8,571 nt of DNA, from NCBI GenBank assembly GCA_018658685.1, contig JABHUT010000179.1, positions 1 through 8,571 on the forward strand, given 5' to 3'. Position 1 is the first letter of the stretch, and every line of letters starts with the position of its first letter. The notes under the pieces are model-generated. The model was given only the letters and a program-made list of their open reading frames with translations. It searched no databases and was not told the DNA's origin. Of the stretch, positions 6,720 to 8,571 are shown piece after piece. The DNA is from Alphaproteobacteria bacterium (GTDB lineage Bacteria > Pseudomonadota > Alphaproteobacteria > MED-G09). The translations under genes and the position numbers were made by a program.

Positions 6720-6747
6720 AAAAAAAGAGCGCTTTAAGAAGCGCTCT
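6720..6747 (-). terminator. Intrinsic terminator of the rplM-rpsI operon
   Basis: On the minus strand a perfect 9-bp stem (AGAGCGCTT / AAGCGCTCT, 6726-6747) with a four-base CTTA loop runs into seven consecutive T residues (6720-6726; the last base of the stem is shared with the run). It begins 22 bases after the rpsI stop codon. The GC-containing stem stands out in this AT-rich DNA. The plus-strand side lacks a T-run, so it should act in one direction only. Confidence 0.93.
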
Positions 6748-6769
6748 AAATAAATTATAAAAATTTCTA

Positions 6770-7246
6770 TTAACGCTTTGAGAACTGAAAGCTTCTTCTA
6801 GCTTTGGCTCTACCATATTTTTTACGCTCTACAACACGAGAATCTCTTGTTAAAAAGCCTCCTGGTTTAAGTGCTTTTTTTACTTCAGGTTCAAAATTTA
6901 CCAAACACTTAGAAATTCCATGACGAATAGCTCCAGCCTGACCTGATAAGCCGCCACCTGTAACAGAACAAATAATATCAAACTGATCGACTCTATCCGC
7001 AGCTACTAAAGGTTGGTTAATAAGCATTCTTAAAACAGGCCTAGCAAAATAATCATCGCTAACCTTATTATTAATTTTAATAACTCCAGATCCAGCTTTT
7101 AACCATACGCGTGCTACAGCATTTTTTCTCTTTCCTGTAGCATAAGCCCTTCCTAGCTCATCCACCTTCTTTTCTGGCAGAGGTATCTGAATTTCAGTTT
7201 CTGAAATATCTTTTAAGGATTCAATATTTTCTATTTCTATTTCCAT
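6770..7246 (-). CDS. rpsI: 30S ribosomal protein S9
   Basis: S9 (uS9) binds the head of the 30S subunit, and its C-terminal tail reaches the P-site tRNA. At 158 aa it is longer than E. coli S9 (130) because of an acidic N-terminal extension of about 30 residues (M-E-I-E-I-E-N-I-E-S..., rich in Glu), which I associate with alphaproteobacterial S9. The core begins at Y-A-T-G-K-R-K-N-A-V-A-R-V (35-47). The family signature GGGLSGQAGAIRHGIS spans 97-112, and the protein ends in A-R-R-S-F-Q-F-S-K-R, the conserved basic tail with terminal Lys-Arg. The ATG overlaps the rplM TAA by one base (TAATG), so translation is coupled to rplM. An intrinsic terminator follows 22 bases after the stop. Confidence 0.98.
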   Translation of the reverse strand: MEIEIENIESLKDISETEIQIPLPEKKVDELGRAYATGKRKNAVARVWLKAGSGVIKINNKVSDDYFARPVLRMLINQPLVAADRVDQFDIICSVTGGGLSGQAGAIRHGISKCLVNFEPEVKKALKPGGFLTRDSRVVERKKYGRAKARRSFQFSKR

Positions 7247-7710
7247 TATCTTTTCACATTCTTGTTATTTAACGATGATACATCAATTACTTCGGGTTTT
7301 TGAGCTTCATGAGGATGCTCTGAGCCAGCATATACCTTCAAATTTCCAAATTGAGTATTGGACAAAGGTCCTGAAGGCATCATTCTTCTTACAGCTTTCT
7401 GGATTATTCTCTCGGGGAATTTTCCTGCTAGAATCTTTTCAGGAGTTGTAGATTTAATTCCGCCTGGGAAGCCGGTGTGCTTATAATATTTCTTATCTAG
7501 AAACTTATTTCCAGTAAAATGAATTTTTTCAGCATTAGTAATGATTACAAAATCTCCATCATCAACATGAGGAGTAAATGAAGGTAAATGTTTGCCCCTC
7601 AATCTATTCGCAACAAAAGCAGCTAATCTACCGACAACAAGGTCAGTAGCGTCGATTAGAATCCATTTCTTTGTTATTTCTGTATGTTTAGTAGAAACTG
7701 TTGTTTTCAT
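7246..7710 (-). CDS. rplM: 50S ribosomal protein L13
   Basis: L13 (uL13) is an early-assembly 23S rRNA-binding protein of the 50S subunit. The 154-aa product exceeds E. coli L13 (142) by a few residues at each end, as is usual in alphaproteobacteria. Recognisable parts are W-I-L-I-D-A-T-D-L-V-V-G-R-L-A (16-30), L-R-G-K-H-L-P-S-F-T-P (37-47), Y-Y-K-H-T-G-F-P-G-G (75-84) and the signature region AVRRMMPSGPLSNTQFGNLK (106-125) followed by V-Y-A-G-S-E-H-P-H. A sequence with consensus -35 TTGACA lies upstream at 7765-7770, giving a leader of roughly 27 bases. The Shine-Dalgarno is weak (AAAGA about nine bases away). It is followed directly by rpsI, the standard bacterial pairing. In E. coli the operon is repressed at translation by its own products; no comparable structure is obvious here. 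Confidence 0.98.
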   Translation of the reverse strand: MKTTVSTKHTEITKKWILIDATDLVVGRLAAFVANRLRGKHLPSFTPHVDDGDFVIITNAEKIHFTGNKFLDKKYYKHTGFPGGIKSTTPEKILAGKFPERIIQKAVRRMMPSGPLSNTQFGNLKVYAGSEHPHEAQKPEVIDVSSLNNKNVKR

Positions 7711-7743
7711 ATCTATTATCTTTATTTTGTTAATTCAAAAACT

Positions 7744-7770
7744 TCTATATATTTATAGTATTTATGTCAA
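7744..7770 (-). promoter_or_regulatory. Candidate sigma-70 promoter for rplM-rpsI
   Basis: The minus strand carries a perfect TTGACA (7765-7770). Possible -10 boxes are TATAGA at 7744-7749 (15-base spacer, four of six consensus bases) and TAGAAG at 7742-7747 (17-base spacer, weaker). Transcription would begin near 7737 and leave a short AT-rich leader before the rplM ATG at 7710. The exact -35 is good evidence, but the -10 is ambiguous because the whole stretch is nearly pure A/T. Confidence 0.5.
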
Positions 7771-7797
7771 TTGATTAATATTTATTATATAAATCAA
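7771..7797. repeat. 27-bp imperfect AT-rich palindrome abutting the rplM -35 box
   Basis: Arms TTGATT (7771-7776) and AATCAA (7792-7797) are exact inverted repeats. Inside them, after one mismatched position on each side, ATAT (7778-7781) and ATAT (7787-7790) also mirror each other around a five-base centre. It ends one base from the candidate -35 hexamer, in the gap after the heme A synthase gene. It could be a regulator site, a weak 3' hairpin protecting the upstream mRNA, or a chance symmetry in A/T-only DNA. It has no T-run, so it is not a standard terminator. Confidence 0.4.
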
Positions 7798-7815
7798 TAA
7801 TTTATCTATAGGTAA

Positions 7816-8571
7816 TTATTTACCTTGCCTGGATAAATACAACGAGAACACAACAAATGAAAATACTAGTAAAGAAAAAAACTGATGAAGAATGGCCGTT
7901 TGCCATGGGACCATTAATATAATTGTAAAAATACCTAGGACTATTTGAATAAATATTAAAAGCAGTATCAGCAAAGAAACCTTAAGAATAAATTCATTTT
8001 TCCTTGAAAAATAAACATTTACTAAACCAGTAATAAAAACAATGTAGCCAAGGGTTCTATGATTAAATTGAACATTTGATCTATTTTCAAATAGATTGAG
8101 TACTTCTATGCTTGGAATCCAATAATCTGAAGGAACAATGCTTAAGCCCATAAAAGGCCAAGTTGGATAAATTAACCCAGCATCCAAACCGGACATTAAG
8201 CCACCTGAAAAAATTTGCACAAATACTATAATTAAGAACATTAAAGACCACAAAGGCCTTAGGCCATCTTTTTTAGATAACTGTATGTTTGATACTTCAA
8301 ATAAAAGCATTAAGGTATTGTAAATAATAATAAAAGCCATACACAAGTGAACAGTTAGCCTGTATTGACTAACATCAACTCTTTCGGTAAGGCCACTTTG
8401 AACCATATACCAACCAATATAACCTTGGATACCAATTAAAATAGTAATTAGTATTGATCTTCTAATAATACTCTTAGATAATTTTTTCATACTCCAAAAA
8501 ATTAAAAAAGGAACCACACAAACTAAACCAACCAAACGAGCCAACAATCTGTGTCCCCACTCCCATAAATA
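7816..8571 (-). CDS. ctaA: Heme A synthase COX15/CtaA, N-terminus beyond window
   Basis: This inner-membrane enzyme oxidises the C8 methyl group of heme O to make heme A for aa3-type cytochrome oxidase. The frame stays open to the window end, giving 251 residues. It reads through an in-frame TTG at 8547 that should not be taken as the start, because the conserved E-W-G-H-R motif lies just before it (partial residues 4-8). Four heme-ligand histidines are visible: H7 in EWGHR, H75 in R-L-T-V-H-L, H171 in F-N-H-R-T-L-G-Y and H229 in A-I-L-H-Q-F-F. The family stretch S-G-L-D-A-G-L-I-Y-P-T-W-P is at 127-139. About seven hydrophobic segments remain; one N-terminal helix of the usual eight is missing. 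The gene ends about 105 bp before rplM, with no clear terminator between them. Confidence 0.95.
   Translation of the reverse strand, partial: YLWEWGHRLLARLVGLVCVVPFLIFWSMKKLSKSIIRRSILITILIGIQGYIGWYMVQSGLTERVDVSQYRLTVHLCMAFIIIYNTLMLLFEVSNIQLSKKDGLRPLWSLMFLIIVFVQIFSGGLMSGLDAGLIYPTWPFMGLSIVPSDYWIPSIEVLNLFENRSNVQFNHRTLGYIVFITGLVNVYFSRKNEFILKVSLLILLLIFIQIVLGIFTIILMVPWQTAILHQFFSLLVFSFVVFSLYLSRQGK

Noticed and set aside
7592..7774. Plus-strand open frame of 60 codons running from inside rplM into the gap
   Set aside because: It is antisense to the conserved L13 N-terminus and continues into A/T-only promoter DNA, which naturally encodes hydrophobic residues and Tyr.
7816..8547. TTG at 8547 as the start of the heme A synthase gene
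   Set aside because: The frame continues upstream to the window edge and encodes the conserved E-W-G-H-R heme-ligand motif immediately before that TTG, so the gene is simply cut by the window.
1..8571. A novel defence, mobile or secondary-metabolite system
   Set aside because: All but two small frames belong to well-known housekeeping families in a familiar order. There are no integrase, transposase, toxin-antitoxin, CRISPR or long repeat signals, and composition looks even across the window.

Overview
The window looks like a compact, AT-rich alphaproteobacterial chromosome segment. Clues are the gene order (heme A synthase, rplM, rpsI, argC, then alaC-type aminotransferase, hom, glpX, recJ), the alphaproteobacterial-style extended L13 (154 aa) and S9 (158 aa) proteins, the low GC and the very short gene gaps. 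A streamlined marine lineage such as SAR11 (Pelagibacterales) or a relative fits best. That placement is inferred from remembered gene order and composition, not from a search.

Every supported gene is on the minus strand, so transcription runs from high to low coordinates. In that order: (1) a heme A synthase (COX15/CtaA) whose N-terminus lies beyond base 8571; (2) an AT-rich gap of about 105 bp with a candidate sigma-70 promoter and an imperfect palindrome; (3) rplM-rpsI, overlapping by one base and closed by a clear intrinsic terminator at 6720-6747; (4) argC, a small unrecognised lipoprotein, an AlaC-type aminotransferase, hom, glpX and recJ, separated by 15 bp or less or overlapping; (5) a tRNA-Glu(UUC) with its own likely promoter directly after recJ; (6) the first 23 codons of a possible MerC-like membrane protein running off base 1.

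Functionally this is housekeeping: heme A supply for cytochrome oxidase, ribosomal proteins, arginine synthesis (ArgC), pyruvate/alanine or related transamination, the homoserine branch of the aspartate family, gluconeogenic FBPase, single-strand DNA exonuclease and a glutamate tRNA. I see no mobile element, CRISPR array, toxin system or undescribed multi-gene system. The points most worth checking are the small lipoprotein inside the argC-alaC gap, the terminator lying only 29 bp before argC with no visible promoter, the palindrome abutting the rplM promoter, and the tRNA-Glu followed by the MerC-like gene.
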